The notes beneath the pieces are model-generated. The model saw only the letters and a program-made list of their open reading frames with translations, was not told the origin of the DNA and searched no databases. A program made the translations under genes and the position numbers. DNA of 64,000 bases from Chitinophagaceae bacterium (GTDB lineage: Bacteria > Bacteroidota > Bacteroidia > Chitinophagales > Chitinophagaceae), in contig JAQBNK010000083.1 in NCBI GenBank assembly GCA_028288595.1, positions 1 through 64,000 on the forward strand. The letters are read 5' to 3'. Below are positions 9,604 to 17,098 of the stretch, piece after piece; within the stretch, counting starts at the first letter, position 1, and each line of letters starts with the position of its first letter.

Positions 9604-10950
9604 CTAAAAGACTTCCCTGTCCCTATCCCAGCTTTCAAATTCCTTCGCCACCTGCGTAAGGAATGAGGCGCCAAGACTACCATCAACAATGCGGTGGTCA
9701 TAACTTAAAGAAAGGAACATCATATGACGGATACCAATTGTATCACCCTGTTCGGTTTCAATAACAACAGGTCTTTTTTTAATGGCGCCAACTGCAAGTA
9801 TCGCAACTTGTGGTTGATTAATGATGGGTGTTCCCATCAGGCTGCCAAAAGTCCCCACATTTGTTAAGGTGAATGTTCCGCCGTTAGTATCGTCAGGTTT
9901 TAATTTATTATTTCTTGCATTATCGGCCATCGTATTTACCGCTTTACTTAGACCAACCAGGTTTAAATAATCGGCGTTGCGTATAACAGGAACGATCAGG
10001 TTGCCTGTTGGCAATGCTGTTGCCATGCCGATATTGATATCTTTCTTAATGATGATCCTGTCGCCGTCAAGCGAGCTGTTGATCAGGGGAAAACGTTTGA
10101 TCACTCTAACTAAACAATCAATAAAAATAGGTGTGAAGGTGATCTTTGTGGATTCTCTTTTCTCAAAATCCTTTTTTACTTTTTCTCTCCACAAAACCAT
10201 ATTGGTAACATCAGCTTCAGCAAAACTCGTTACATGCGGGCTGGTATGTTTGCTGTCTACCATGTGTTTCGCAATCAGCTTACGCATTCGATCCATTTCG
10301 ATGATCTCAACGTTAGAGCCGTATTCAGTTGGCGGTTGTTGTTTGCCGGTTGGCGGTTGAGAATTGGCTGTTGACGATTGCGACCTTTCCTGTATTTTGC
10401 CAACTGCCAGCTGCCCACTGCCAACTGGCTTTCCCGACTGCACATACTGCAAAATATCTTTCTTAGTAACCCTTCCTTCATTTCCGGTACCGGGAATATT
10501 TTCCAATTCGCTCATACTTATCCCTTCGCTGTTGGCGATGTTCAGCACAAGTGGTGAATAAAAGCGGTTACCACTTCCGCCTTTCATGCTCGGTTGTGCA
10601 TGTTGCGGCTGAGGTGCATAAGGTACTTCATTCGCTTTTGTTTCTGGTTCGGGAGGAGATGCCTTAGGCGCAGTCGCCGTAGCAGGCGCATCAACAGTAA
10701 CAGATCCGTTCGCAATTTCTATTCTTGCGATAACAGTTCCTATCGGAACCACATCGTTTTCTTTAAACAATACTTCGGTAATAACACCTGCCGCAGTAGA
10801 AGGTACTTCGCTGTCAACTTTATCTGTCGCAATTTCCAAAACGGTCTCGTCCTGTGAAACGGCGTCTCCAGCTTTTTTATGCCACTTTAAAACAGTGGCC
10901 TCCATAATACTTTCACCCAATTTGGGCATCAACAGGTCAACAATTGCCAT
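9604..10950 (-). CDS. 2-oxo acid dehydrogenase complex E2 (dihydrolipoamide acyltransferase)
   Basis: Acyltransferase core of a 2-oxoacid dehydrogenase complex (pyruvate, 2-oxoglutarate or branched-chain type), moving acyl groups from lipoyl-lysine to CoA. Domains in order: lipoyl domain 1-80 with the lipoylated K44 in ATDKVDSE; Ala/Pro linker 85-125; peripheral-subunit-binding domain about 128-170; second linker; catalytic domain 212-448 with DHRIVDG (H419, D423). The second linker (residues about 174-209) is encoded by a heptamer repeat like those found between genes, which is very unusual. The E3 partner may be the LpdA at 26942. No E1 genes are adjacent, so the substrate is undetermined. 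Confidence 0.92.
   Translation of the reverse strand: MAIVDLLMPKLGESIMEATVLKWHKKAGDAVSQDETVLEIATDKVDSEVPSTAAGVITEVLFKENDVVPIGTVIARIEIANGSVTVDAPATATAPKASPPEPETKANEVPYAPQPQHAQPSMKGGSGNRFYSPLVLNIANSEGISMSELENIPGTGNEGRVTKKDILQYVQSGKPVGSGQLAVGKIQERSQSSTANSQPPTGKQQPPTEYGSNVEIIEMDRMRKLIAKHMVDSKHTSPHVTSFAEADVTNMVLWREKVKKDFEKRESTKITFTPIFIDCLVRVIKRFPLINSSLDGDRIIIKKDINIGMATALPTGNLIVPVIRNADYLNLVGLSKAVNTMADNARNNKLKPDDTNGGTFTLTNVGTFGSLMGTPIINQPQVAILAVGAIKKRPVVIETEQGDTIGIRHMMFLSLSYDHRIVDGSLGASFLTQVAKEFESWDRDREVF
10327..10430. repeat. Heptamer inverted-repeat tract inside the E2 coding sequence
   Basis: Left arm 10327-10382 is eight consecutive 7-bp units (AGTTGGC, GGTTGTT, GTTTGCC, GGTTGGC, GGTTGAG, AATTGGC, TGTTGAC, GATTGCG). 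Right arm 10396-10430 is five units of the opposite orientation (TTTGCCA, ACTGCCA, GCTGCCC, ACTGCCA, ACTGGCT). The same vocabulary occurs in intergenic sites at 11040 and 32915. It is translated as the Gln/Ser/Pro-rich E2 linker; because 7 is not a multiple of 3 the units are read in all three frames in turn. Confidence 0.85.
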
Positions 10951-11039
10951 GCATGCAGTTTTTTATTCAAATATGGTAAGCAGGAAAGCGTTCTTTCCAG
11001 CGTCAAAAGTAAAATAATCGGCCGAAACGGGATAGAAAT

Positions 11040-11118
11040 AGTTGGCGGTTGGCGTGGTCAACTATCAATTGCCAACTGCCAATTATTTTCTGCCAACCGC
11101 CAACCATCAACTGTCAAC
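11040..11118. repeat. Heptamer inverted-repeat tract (AGTTGGC word) at the cinA 3' end
   Basis: Left arm begins AGTTGGC-GGTTGGC. The right arm reads TGCCAAC-CGCCAAC-CATCAAC-TGTCAAC, i.e. the reverse complement vocabulary, with a short spacer, so a long imperfect hairpin can form. The cinA stop codon (11107-11109) lies inside the right arm, and the last residues of CinA (VDS) are encoded by it. The rest of 10951-11106 holds only the E2 leader. Confidence 0.82.
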
Positions 11119-12360
11119 CTTTTTCAGAATGAATTTCCGCATCATGTTCAATGCATTCACTGCGGTTATTTCTATATTCCGCCGCCTGTCGAACCTGAAA
11201 TGAAATTCCTGGGTTTCTATTTTCTCCCGGTTGCCTACGCCGATCCAAACGGTGCCTACAGGTTTATCTTCACCACCTGCGTCGGGCCCCATTAGCCCGG
11301 TTACGGCTAAACCATAATCACTGCCCATTAGCTTTAAAATACCCTTCACCATTTGAATCACAACTGTTTCGTTAACAGTTCCTTCTTTCTCCAGCAAATC
11401 ATGATCTACATCCAAAACGCTTTCCTTAATTCTTTTATCATAACAAACAACACTACCGGTAAAAAAAGAAGAAGACTTTGGATTAGCTGTCAACAAATGA
11501 GCAATGTATCCGCCAGTGCAGCTTTCGGCTGTCGCCATTGTTTTTTTCTGTTCATTTAAAATTTTACCCAGCTTAGTTTCCAGGGTAATATCCTCATCAG
11601 CCACGAGGAAATCTGCCACTTGTTTTTTTAATTGTTCAAACTGCGAATTAATTTCTTTATCGATGTTTTCACCACTGGCGGTAAGTCTTAATCTAACCAT
11701 ACTGTTATTGGGCAGGTAAGCCAGTTTGATCCATGTTGGTAAAGCATTTTCAAAATCTTTTATTTTTTCAGCAAGGAAAGATTCACCAACGCCGGCAGTT
11801 AATAATGTTCTGTGAATAATATTTTGGGTGATGAATTCTTTTTGAAGCATCGGTACGATATCATCTTCCATCATGCCTTTCATTTCATGAGGCACACCGG
11901 GCATGCTAAAAAATATTTTATCTTTTTTTCTAAATATCATCCCGGGAGCGGAACCTCGTTTATTGTGGATCACTTCGCACACATCAGGAACTTCGGCCTG
12001 CTTTAAATTAACTTCAATTACCGGCCGCCTGTACACTTCATTAAAAAGGTAAAGAACATATTCTTTTACTTTTTCATTCACGATTAATTTGCCGCCGAAA
12101 TATTCGCAAAGCACTTGTTTGGTTATATCATCTTTTGTTGGTCCGAGGCCGCCGGTTATTAAAATAATATCAGAATGCTGCTCTTCTTCTTTTAGCGATT
12201 CAATAATAGCCTGTGTGTCGTCTCCAACTGCGAGTTTCCTGTGTACCCAGATACCAATTTTATTTAACTCAGCGGCAATAACAGCGCTATTGGTATCAAT
12301 AACCTGCCCGATCAGTATTTCATCGCCTATAGTAATAATGGATGCCCTGTATTTTTTCAT
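11107..12360 (-). CDS. cinA: CinA family NMN amidohydrolase / competence-damage protein
   Basis: Two-domain CinA protein, 417 aa, full length. Residues 1-165 are a MoaB/MogA-like domain (GDEILIGQVIDTNS, ITGGLGPTKDDIT) with ADP-ribose pyrophosphatase activity in characterised members. Residues about 255-410 are the PncC nicotinamide-mononucleotide deamidase domain (MATAESCTGG, AVTGLMGPDAGGEDKPVGTV). Role: recycling of NMN in pyridine-nucleotide salvage, cytoplasmic. The start ATG at 12360 is supported by the immediate family N-terminus (ASIITIGDEIL). The 3' end runs into a heptamer repeat. Divergent from dacB, with a repeat in the shared upstream region. Confidence 0.93.
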   Translation of the reverse strand: MKKYRASIITIGDEILIGQVIDTNSAVIAAELNKIGIWVHRKLAVGDDTQAIIESLKEEEQHSDIILITGGLGPTKDDITKQVLCEYFGGKLIVNEKVKEYVLYLFNEVYRRPVIEVNLKQAEVPDVCEVIHNKRGSAPGMIFRKKDKIFFSMPGVPHEMKGMMEDDIVPMLQKEFITQNIIHRTLLTAGVGESFLAEKIKDFENALPTWIKLAYLPNNSMVRLRLTASGENIDKEINSQFEQLKKQVADFLVADEDITLETKLGKILNEQKKTMATAESCTGGYIAHLLTANPKSSSFFTGSVVCYDKRIKESVLDVDHDLLEKEGTVNETVVIQMVKGILKLMGSDYGLAVTGLMGPDAGGEDKPVGTVWIGVGNREKIETQEFHFRFDRRRNIEITAVNALNMMRKFILKKVDS

Positions 12361-12402
12361 GACTAATTATTCATCTGAATTTACTGCAAGGTAAATGATA
12401 CT

Positions 12403-12485
12403 AAAGTCAAAAGTAAAGTTCAAAATCTAAAAAAGATACTTCGTGGCAGGTCGTGTTTTTGCATTTTGAATTTTTACTTTTGACT
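12403..12485. repeat. Heptamer inverted-repeat tract (AAGTCAA word) upstream of dacB
   Basis: Left arm 12404-12431 reads AAGTCAA-AAGTAAA-GTTCAAA-ATCTAAA. Right arm 12461-12485 reads CATTTTG-AATTTTT-ACTTTTG-ACT, pairing with the left arm over more than 20 bases with one bulge. The right arm ends directly before the dacB ATG (12487). It would form a hairpin in DNA or in the dacB leader RNA. Confidence 0.82.
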
Positions 12486-12486
12486 C

Positions 12487-13875
12487 ATGACGAAAACAAT
12501 CCTTGCCAGCATTTTAATCCTGCTGGCCCTTTCTGTAAACAGCCAGGCACTAAAAGAAAGATTAAATGCAGCAGCCAAAAACTTACAGCAGGATGCACAA
12601 ATGCAACATGCCATACTTGGTCTCTATGTTACAGACGCCACAACGGGTGAAGTAATATTCGACATGAACGGACAAACGGGGCTTGCACCTGCAAGTACAC
12701 AAAAATTATTTACCAGTTCAGCAGCGCTGGAATTATTAGGAAAGGGATACCGGTATGCAACAACGATATCTTACGATGGAAAAATAAATGCCGGAAAATT
12801 AACAGGAAATGTTTTTATCACAGGGAGTGGGGATCCCACAATTGCAAGCTGGCGTTATGCAGGAAGAACAGAAAATGATTTTACTGATAGTTTAGTTTAC
12901 TATTTTAAAAAAGCAGGAATTAAAACCATTGATGGGAATATTCATGGAGTTGATAAATGGGAAACGCAAACCATTCCGGGCGGATGGATATGGGATGATA
13001 TTGGTAATTATTATGGAGCCGGTATTTCAGCGCTTAACTGGAAAGAAAACCAATATGATCTTATTTTAAAACCGGGCAAAGCAGAAGGAGAACCGGTAGA
13101 AATTGTAAGAACAGTTCCGGCTTTATATAATGTTCAATTTATTAGTGAATTAAAGACCGGCCCCGCCGGTAGCGGGGACAACGCCTATATTTATTTGGCT
13201 CCCGGTTCGCATATAGCAGTGGTAAGAGGAACCGTTCCTCCCGGAAATTCATTTAAAATTTCAGGTTCCGTTGTTGATCCCGGTGGCCAGTTTCTTTCTA
13301 TGGTTACGACCAGGTTAAAAGAAAATAATATTCAAATAACGGGTAGCAGTTTACTGAATAATAAATCATCAGCTAATACTCAGCCATTACTTACTTATTA
13401 TTCGCCGGGGATGGACAGCATTGTATACTGGTTCCTCCAAAAAAGTATTAACCTGTATGGCGAAGCCTTATTAAAAACCATCGGGCTTGAAAAAAATGGA
13501 AATGCATCAAACGATAAAGGTCTTAATGCGGTTAAAGCTTTCTGGCAGGATAAAGGGATTGACAGGTCATCTTTACACATTATGGATGGAAGCGGACTGT
13601 CCCCGCAAAACCGTGTTACACCTGCATCAGAGGTGAGTGTATTGCGCTATGCAAAAACACGCCCATGGTACGATGCATTTTATGCGGCGTTACCTGTATT
13701 CAATAAAATGAAAATGAAAAGCGGAACGATAGGAGGGTCGAAAGCATTTGCAGGTTATCAAAAAGATAAGGCAGGAAGAGAATATAGTTTTTCTTTTATT
13801 ATTAATAATTACGACGGCTCATCAGCTACACTGGTTCAGAAAATGTATAAGGTGCTTGATGAACTGAAAGAGTAG
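12487..13875 (+). CDS. dacB: D-alanyl-D-alanine carboxypeptidase/endopeptidase (PBP4, S13 family)
   Basis: Periplasmic low-molecular-weight penicillin-binding protein that trims or cleaves peptidoglycan cross-links. Signal peptide at residues 1-20. The S13-family motifs are present: SxxK as S70-T-Q-K73 (PASTQKLF), SxN as SGLSPQN and the KTG-box as KSGT. The large insert between SxxK and SxN typical of PBP4 is present, and 462 aa is the normal length. The ATG at 12487 starts the signal peptide and is preceded within two bases by the repeat arm, leaving no room for a Shine-Dalgarno sequence, which is not unusual in Bacteroidota. Confidence 0.92.
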   Translation: MTKTILASILILLALSVNSQALKERLNAAAKNLQQDAQMQHAILGLYVTDATTGEVIFDMNGQTGLAPASTQKLFTSSAALELLGKGYRYATTISYDGKINAGKLTGNVFITGSGDPTIASWRYAGRTENDFTDSLVYYFKKAGIKTIDGNIHGVDKWETQTIPGGWIWDDIGNYYGAGISALNWKENQYDLILKPGKAEGEPVEIVRTVPALYNVQFISELKTGPAGSGDNAYIYLAPGSHIAVVRGTVPPGNSFKISGSVVDPGGQFLSMVTTRLKENNIQITGSSLLNNKSSANTQPLLTYYSPGMDSIVYWFLQKSINLYGEALLKTIGLEKNGNASNDKGLNAVKAFWQDKGIDRSSLHIMDGSGLSPQNRVTPASEVSVLRYAKTRPWYDAFYAALPVFNKMKMKSGTIGGSKAFAGYQKDKAGREYSFSFIINNYDGSSATLVQKMYKVLDELKE

Positions 13876-13896
13876 GCGGGCCATATTTCGAACCCA

Positions 13897-14475
13897 CTAA
13901 TCATTTAACCCTTTTCCATTTAGAATTTGCGGCATACTCTTCTCGACTCTTGACTCGCGGGTTTTGGATTGTTTGGGTTGAGAAAAATAAAAAATGTATG
14001 CTCTTTGCCGTCCTGGCGTTAAAGCCTTAAATGCTTTTTTTAAGGCGGCGCTTTTATCTAATTTATTTTGAAATTCTTCCGGAATGATGAAATCTGAAGT
14101 CTTTTTAAGCGGGACTTTCAATCCCGCTTTTTCTACTTCAATAGCTTCAAAAATATAGGCTTTCAAAATGGGTTCCATCTTAACTATTTCCCTAACATTG
14201 GTGAACCTGATCTGCCGGGCCGACTGTACATTCTTCGTTTGCTGAATTAAAATATCATTAGCATCATTTAACAAGGCACCTTTAAAAAACAACACTGCAC
14301 AATATTCTTTAAACACATGTATCAATACTATGTTCGTTTGCTGAAACGTGTAACAGGGAACGCCCCATTTCAATTCTTCCGTAAGCCCGCAATCAAGAAT
14401 GATCGTTCTCAATTCCCTGATTTCTTTCTGCCACTTTTTCGCTTTATTAAAATAAAAATCAACCTTCGGATTCAT
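13897..14475 (-). CDS. YdeI/DUF1801-family protein
   Basis: A 192-aa cytoplasmic protein of the YdeI/OmdA-like type. The N-terminal DUF1801 fold spans 1-115 (WQKEIRELRTIILDC, ELKWGVPCYTF). The C-terminal OmdA-like segment follows (IPEEFQNKL, AFKALTPGRQRAYIFYFSQPKQSKTR). The biochemical role is unknown. It is the last gene of an operon ArsR-SRPBCC-DoxX-YdeI, a common Bacteroidota grouping. The last dozen codons are read from three heptamer units (GAGTCAA, GAGTCGA, GAAGAGT on the minus strand, 13936-13956), replacing the usual lysine-rich tail. Confidence 0.82.
   Translation of the reverse strand: MNPKVDFYFNKAKKWQKEIRELRTIILDCGLTEELKWGVPCYTFQQTNIVLIHVFKEYCAVLFFKGALLNDANDILIQQTKNVQSARQIRFTNVREIVKMEPILKAYIFEAIEVEKAGLKVPLKKTSDFIIPEEFQNKLDKSAALKKAFKALTPGRQRAYIFYFSQPKQSKTRESRVEKSMPQILNGKGLND
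13936..13956 (-). repeat. Short heptamer run at the 3' end of the YdeI-like gene
   Basis: Three 7-bp units, GAGTCAA-GAGTCGA-GAAGAGT on the minus strand, lie inside the coding sequence just before its end and are translated. Shorter than the other tracts and without a visible opposite arm. Confidence 0.5.
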
Positions 14476-14486
14476 GAGTATATATT

Positions 14487-14876
14487 TTATTTACCTGGAA
14501 TGATCTTTCTATCCGCAGGTCTGAAATACCATGAGACCATTACCAGGATCAGAAGTAACAACGAGGGAAAGATTTCTTTCACTGGATTCCCCGATGCGAT
14601 ATGTGAAAATATCGCCCCTGACATGGCAAAGAAAAAACCTGCATAAGCCCATTCCTTTAGTAAGGGAAATTTAGGGATAAGTACTGTTATAACACCCAAA
14701 ATTTTCCACACACCAAGTATAGTAAGAAAATAGCCGGGGTAACCCAATTGTGTAACACTATCAGCTCCGCCTGCGCCTTCTTTTGCTTTGATTAACTGTA
14801 CGATTGCAGTTGACAGCATTCCCAATGAAAGCCAGGCAGTAAAGATCCAGTAGATAATTTTATTTCTCTTTGCCAC
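14487..14876 (-). CDS. DoxX-like membrane protein
   Basis: A 129-aa integral membrane protein with four predicted helices (IIYWIFTAWLSLGML, GYFLTILGVWKILGVITVLI, WAYAGFFFAMSGAIFSHIA, LLLLILVMVSWYF), the DoxX/DoxX-like topology. Members are linked to quinone or redox functions, but this one has no assigned activity. It sits 6 nt from the SRPBCC gene and 11 nt from the YdeI gene, within the ArsR-controlled operon. A second, unrelated DoxX protein is at 16539. Confidence 0.8.
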   Translation of the reverse strand: MAKRNKIIYWIFTAWLSLGMLSTAIVQLIKAKEGAGGADSVTQLGYPGYFLTILGVWKILGVITVLIPKFPLLKEWAYAGFFFAMSGAIFSHIASGNPVKEIFPSLLLLILVMVSWYFRPADRKIIPGK

Positions 14877-14882
14877 GGTGTG

Positions 14883-15347
14883 TTATTTTAATTTGCTGAT
14901 GATGTCTTGTATCCGGTTATGCGCCATGTTTATGCCCTGGGCAAAAGGTAATTGCAGTACCTGGTCCCTTTGCGCAACTGATTCATATATTACGTGCATA
15001 ACTAGTTTGCTGGTATCGTCAGAAAGTTTTTCAAATTCATAGACTTCCAGCTGAACGCCAAAAGGCGTGTTCTCCATTTCAAATGTTCGTACGATCTTCC
15101 TGTTCGTGATAAACTCATGAATTACCCCATTGAACCCGTGTTTGTTTCCTTTCGGATCCATAGTTTCAAATTGATAACTGCCATGTTTTTTACTTTCCAG
15201 TTTCAGCACTTTTGTTCCCATCCATTGCTCAACAATTTCGGGTTCTTCATAGGCTTTAAAAAGCAGTTCCAATGGTAAATCAAAATCTCTTGTAATCACT
15301 AATTCCTGTTTACCCTCTTCTGCAGTAATTTTTGTTTTTTGTTCCAT
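14883..15347 (-). CDS. SRPBCC (AHSA1-like) domain protein
   Basis: A 154-aa START-like protein of the Aha1-homology type: LVITRDFDLPLELLFKAYEEPEIVEQWMG at the N-terminus (hydrophobic pocket entrance), HGFNGVIHEF in the middle and the C-terminal helix ending NRIQDIISKLK. These proteins bind hydrophobic ligands; the ligand is unknown. It is second in the operon, 22 nt after the ArsR gene. The ArsR/SRPBCC/DoxX trio is a recurrent association, suggesting that ligand sensing and response are coupled. Confidence 0.87.
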   Translation of the reverse strand: MEQKTKITAEEGKQELVITRDFDLPLELLFKAYEEPEIVEQWMGTKVLKLESKKHGSYQFETMDPKGNKHGFNGVIHEFITNRKIVRTFEMENTPFGVQLEVYEFEKLSDDTSKLVMHVIYESVAQRDQVLQLPFAQGINMAHNRIQDIISKLK

Positions 15348-15369
15348 GTTGTTTTATTTATCGCGGTAA

Positions 15370-15687
15370 CTACCGGGAGTATTTTTTCATAATGGTTTCC
15401 AGTTTATTAAACCTGGCATCCCACATTTTGCGGAACGGTTCAATAAAGTCGGCTACTTCTTTCATCTTTTTTGCATTGATGTGATACGATATTTCCCTGC
15501 CGTTTTGTTCTTGTTCAAGCAATTTGCACTCGGTGAGTATTTGCAGGTGTTTGGAAACTGTGGGTCTTGCGGTGTCAAAGTTGGAGGCTATTGCACCCGC
15601 CGTCATCGATTGCGAGGCTACCAGCAGAAGTATGGCTCTTCTTGTGGGGTCTGCCAGGGCTTGAAACACGTCTCGTCTCAGGTTCAT
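15370..15687 (-). CDS. ArsR-family winged-helix transcriptional regulator
   Basis: A 105-aa ArsR/SmtB-like repressor: [44 protein letters not shown] (helix-turn-helix) and the wing [14 protein letters not shown]. No metal-binding cysteine pair (CVC) is present, so it is the non-metal type usually paired with SRPBCC proteins. It leads the operon down to 13897. The ATG at 15687 lies inside a large palindrome (15686-15739), a strong sign of autoregulation. Confidence 0.9.
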   Translation of the reverse strand: MNLRRDVFQALADPTRRAILLLVASQSMTAGAIASNFDTARPTVSKHLQILTECKLLEQEQNGREISYHINAKKMKEVADFIEPFRKMWDARFNKLETIMKKYSR

Positions 15688-15739
15688 TTGCGTAGCTATT
15701 TGGCTACAAATATATATGTAGTTATTTAGCTACGCAAAT
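15686..15739 (-). promoter_or_regulatory. Operator of the ArsR operon: 13-bp inverted repeat with two embedded palindromes
   Basis: ATTTGCGTAGCTA (15686-15698) is exactly repeated in inverse at 15727-15739. Within it lie two 16-bp palindromic sites, GTAGCTATTTGGCTAC (15692-15707) and GTAGTTATTTAGCTAC (15718-15733), 26 bp apart. The start codon of the repressor is inside the left arm, so bound protein would block transcription. The binding protein is inferred to be the adjacent ArsR regulator. Confidence 0.72.
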
Positions 15740-15921
15740 TATTTATAATTTTTTTTGTTTGTCAATTTTGAGGTACACAGATATTTAGTCATAAAAACAC
15801 TAAATAAATTTTATGATTTTTTTTGCCGAATCAGCTTCTGATGCTTGTTACTACAAACGAGGTATTCCTAAAAAAAATAAAATTTTTAGATGAGCCAGTC
15901 GTTACATTGAAAAGAATTATT

Positions 15922-16062
15922 ATGAAAATATCTAACTGCCTGGCAGCATTTATTTTTTTGTTCGCGGGCTGTTCTAAACATAATTCCCAGTTTGTGATGG
16001 GTATGGATAACCTGGTTAGGACAGTCGTTAACAATGGCGCCACACAATGGCCAGACGGATAA
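15922..16062 (+). CDS. Possible short lipoprotein or remnant
   Basis: A 46-residue reading frame that begins MKISNCLAAFIFLFAGCSKHN, a good lipoprotein signal with lipobox LFAGC, then stops after about 28 further residues. Either a genuine micro-lipoprotein or the 5' remnant of a truncated gene: a dispersed CGACGC element (16067-16116) starts five bases after its stop. No homologous family is recognised. Confidence 0.35.
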   Translation: MKISNCLAAFIFLFAGCSKHNSQFVMGMDNLVRTVVNNGATQWPDG

Positions 16063-16066
16063 AAGT

Positions 16067-16116
16067 ACAAGAGTGCGACGCCACCGAAGCTGAAAAAGTT
16101 ATGCAGCCGGGACAAC
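16067..16116 (+). repeat. Dispersed CGACGC element, copy 1
   Basis: About 50 bp starting ACAAGAGTGCGACGCC and ending GCAGCCGGGAC. Same family as 34001-34052 (same strand) and 28504-28550 (opposite strand), but the most diverged of the three. Lies between a short reading frame and the thioesterase gene end. Confidence 0.6.
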
Positions 16117-16123
16117 AAAAAAT

Positions 16124-16534
16124 TTAGCTAAAAAAACCTTCTAATTTTTTTCTCAGTTCTTCCGGCATTACTGTTTTTTCTTTTGTCGCCGCATCGATAA
16201 AATACAAAACTACTTTGCCAACTGTCAGCAACTTTTCACTGTCATTAAAAACTTCCTGGTAAAACTCGATGCGGTGCGCAGCAGGTAATTCCCTGATGGT
16301 AGTTTTAATAGTAAGCAGGTCGTCATAATGTGCGGGCCGCAGGTATTTGCAATTCAATTCAACCACCGGCATAATGATCCCCATCTCTTCCATGCTTTTA
16401 TAAGTGAAGCCGAGCTGGCGGATACTTTCAACGCGGCCCACTTCGAAATACTGGGCATAGTTGCCATAATAGACAATATTCATCTGGTCGGTTTCGGCGT
16501 ATCGTACTCTTACCTGCGTTGTTGATTCGTACAT
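16124..16534 (-). CDS. Acyl-CoA thioesterase (YbgC/FadM, hot-dog fold)
   Basis: A 136-aa 4-hydroxybenzoyl-CoA thioesterase-like protein. The N-terminal motif VRYAETDQMNIVYYGNYAQYFE contains the catalytic aspartate-containing loop and the central hot-dog helix, followed by ESIRQLGFTYKSMEE. Likely hydrolyses short or medium acyl-CoA in the cytoplasm. It is 4 nt downstream of a DoxX gene and probably co-transcribed with it. Normal family length; the ATG at 16534 is consistent with it. Confidence 0.88.
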   Translation of the reverse strand: MYESTTQVRVRYAETDQMNIVYYGNYAQYFEVGRVESIRQLGFTYKSMEEMGIIMPVVELNCKYLRPAHYDDLLTIKTTIRELPAAHRIEFYQEVFNDSEKLLTVGKVVLYFIDAATKEKTVMPEELRKKLEGFFS

Positions 16535-16538
16535 GAGG

Positions 16539-16946
16539 TTAATTTTTCATGAGGCTGTCAACGCTGACCTTACCGGGTCCGCAAAAAAGCAAAACAATAT
16601 ATGCGGTGCAGAATAAAATGGCTAATTCGGAATCAAGTATCGGTTTGTTTTTTCCTACAGAAAAAATAATAACGAATGTTAAAATGATTAACGGAATAGC
16701 GGCGAGCCGGGTAAAAAGACCGAGCACAATAAAAAGGCTGCAAAATACTTCTGCGAATATGGTGAGTAACAGGCCGGCTTTGGGACCCATTCCGAGAAAA
16801 TTATAGAAGGTACCCTGGAGTGTGCTAAAGTTCATAAGCTTACCCATACCGTGTTTTAGCATCAGCAGGCCGAATACTAGGCGAAGGAGCAGCATGGAAA
16901 GATTAAAGCCTCCGGCTGAATAACGGGTTGATAACAGCTTTTTCAT
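16539..16946 (-). CDS. DoxX family membrane protein
   Basis: A 135-aa DoxX protein with four helices (LSMLLLRLVFGLLMLKHGMG, AGLLLTIFAEVFCSLFIVLG, LAAIPLIILTFVIIF, LAILFCTAYIVLLFCG). The first helix with RLVFGLLMLKHG and the F-LG-L--R turn (GLFTRLAAIP) are typical. Function unknown, possibly redox-related. First gene of a two-gene unit with the thioesterase. A -7 box lies 15 nt upstream (16961-16968). Confidence 0.86.
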   Translation of the reverse strand: MKKLLSTRYSAGGFNLSMLLLRLVFGLLMLKHGMGKLMNFSTLQGTFYNFLGMGPKAGLLLTIFAEVFCSLFIVLGLFTRLAAIPLIILTFVIIFSVGKNKPILDSELAILFCTAYIVLLFCGPGKVSVDSLMKN

Positions 16947-16960
16947 TTGATGGATTTATG

Positions 16961-16968
16961 CAAAAATA
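16961..16968 (-). promoter_or_regulatory. Bacteroidota -7 box for the DoxX-thioesterase unit
   Basis: Minus-strand TATTTTTG matches the TAnnTTTG consensus and lies 15 nt before the DoxX start codon. No clear -33 TTTG was seen, so the call rests on one box. Confidence 0.4.
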
Positions 16969-17068
16969 GGCCTTAGTTATTCTTAAACCTTCGTGAACAT
17001 TTCTATGTTTGCACTAATTGTGGATAATGAATTACAGCTTTTTACGTTTTATTAAGAAGACATTTTAA

Positions 17069-17084
17069 ATATTTGATCAAATAT
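17069..17084 (+). promoter_or_regulatory. 16-bp perfect palindrome before the TPR gene
   Basis: ATATTTGATCAAATAT is its own reverse complement and ends 14 bp before the TPR start codon. It could be a repressor site or part of the promoter region. The bound factor is unknown. Confidence 0.4.
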
Positions 17085-17098
17085 ATCGTTGAACGCTT

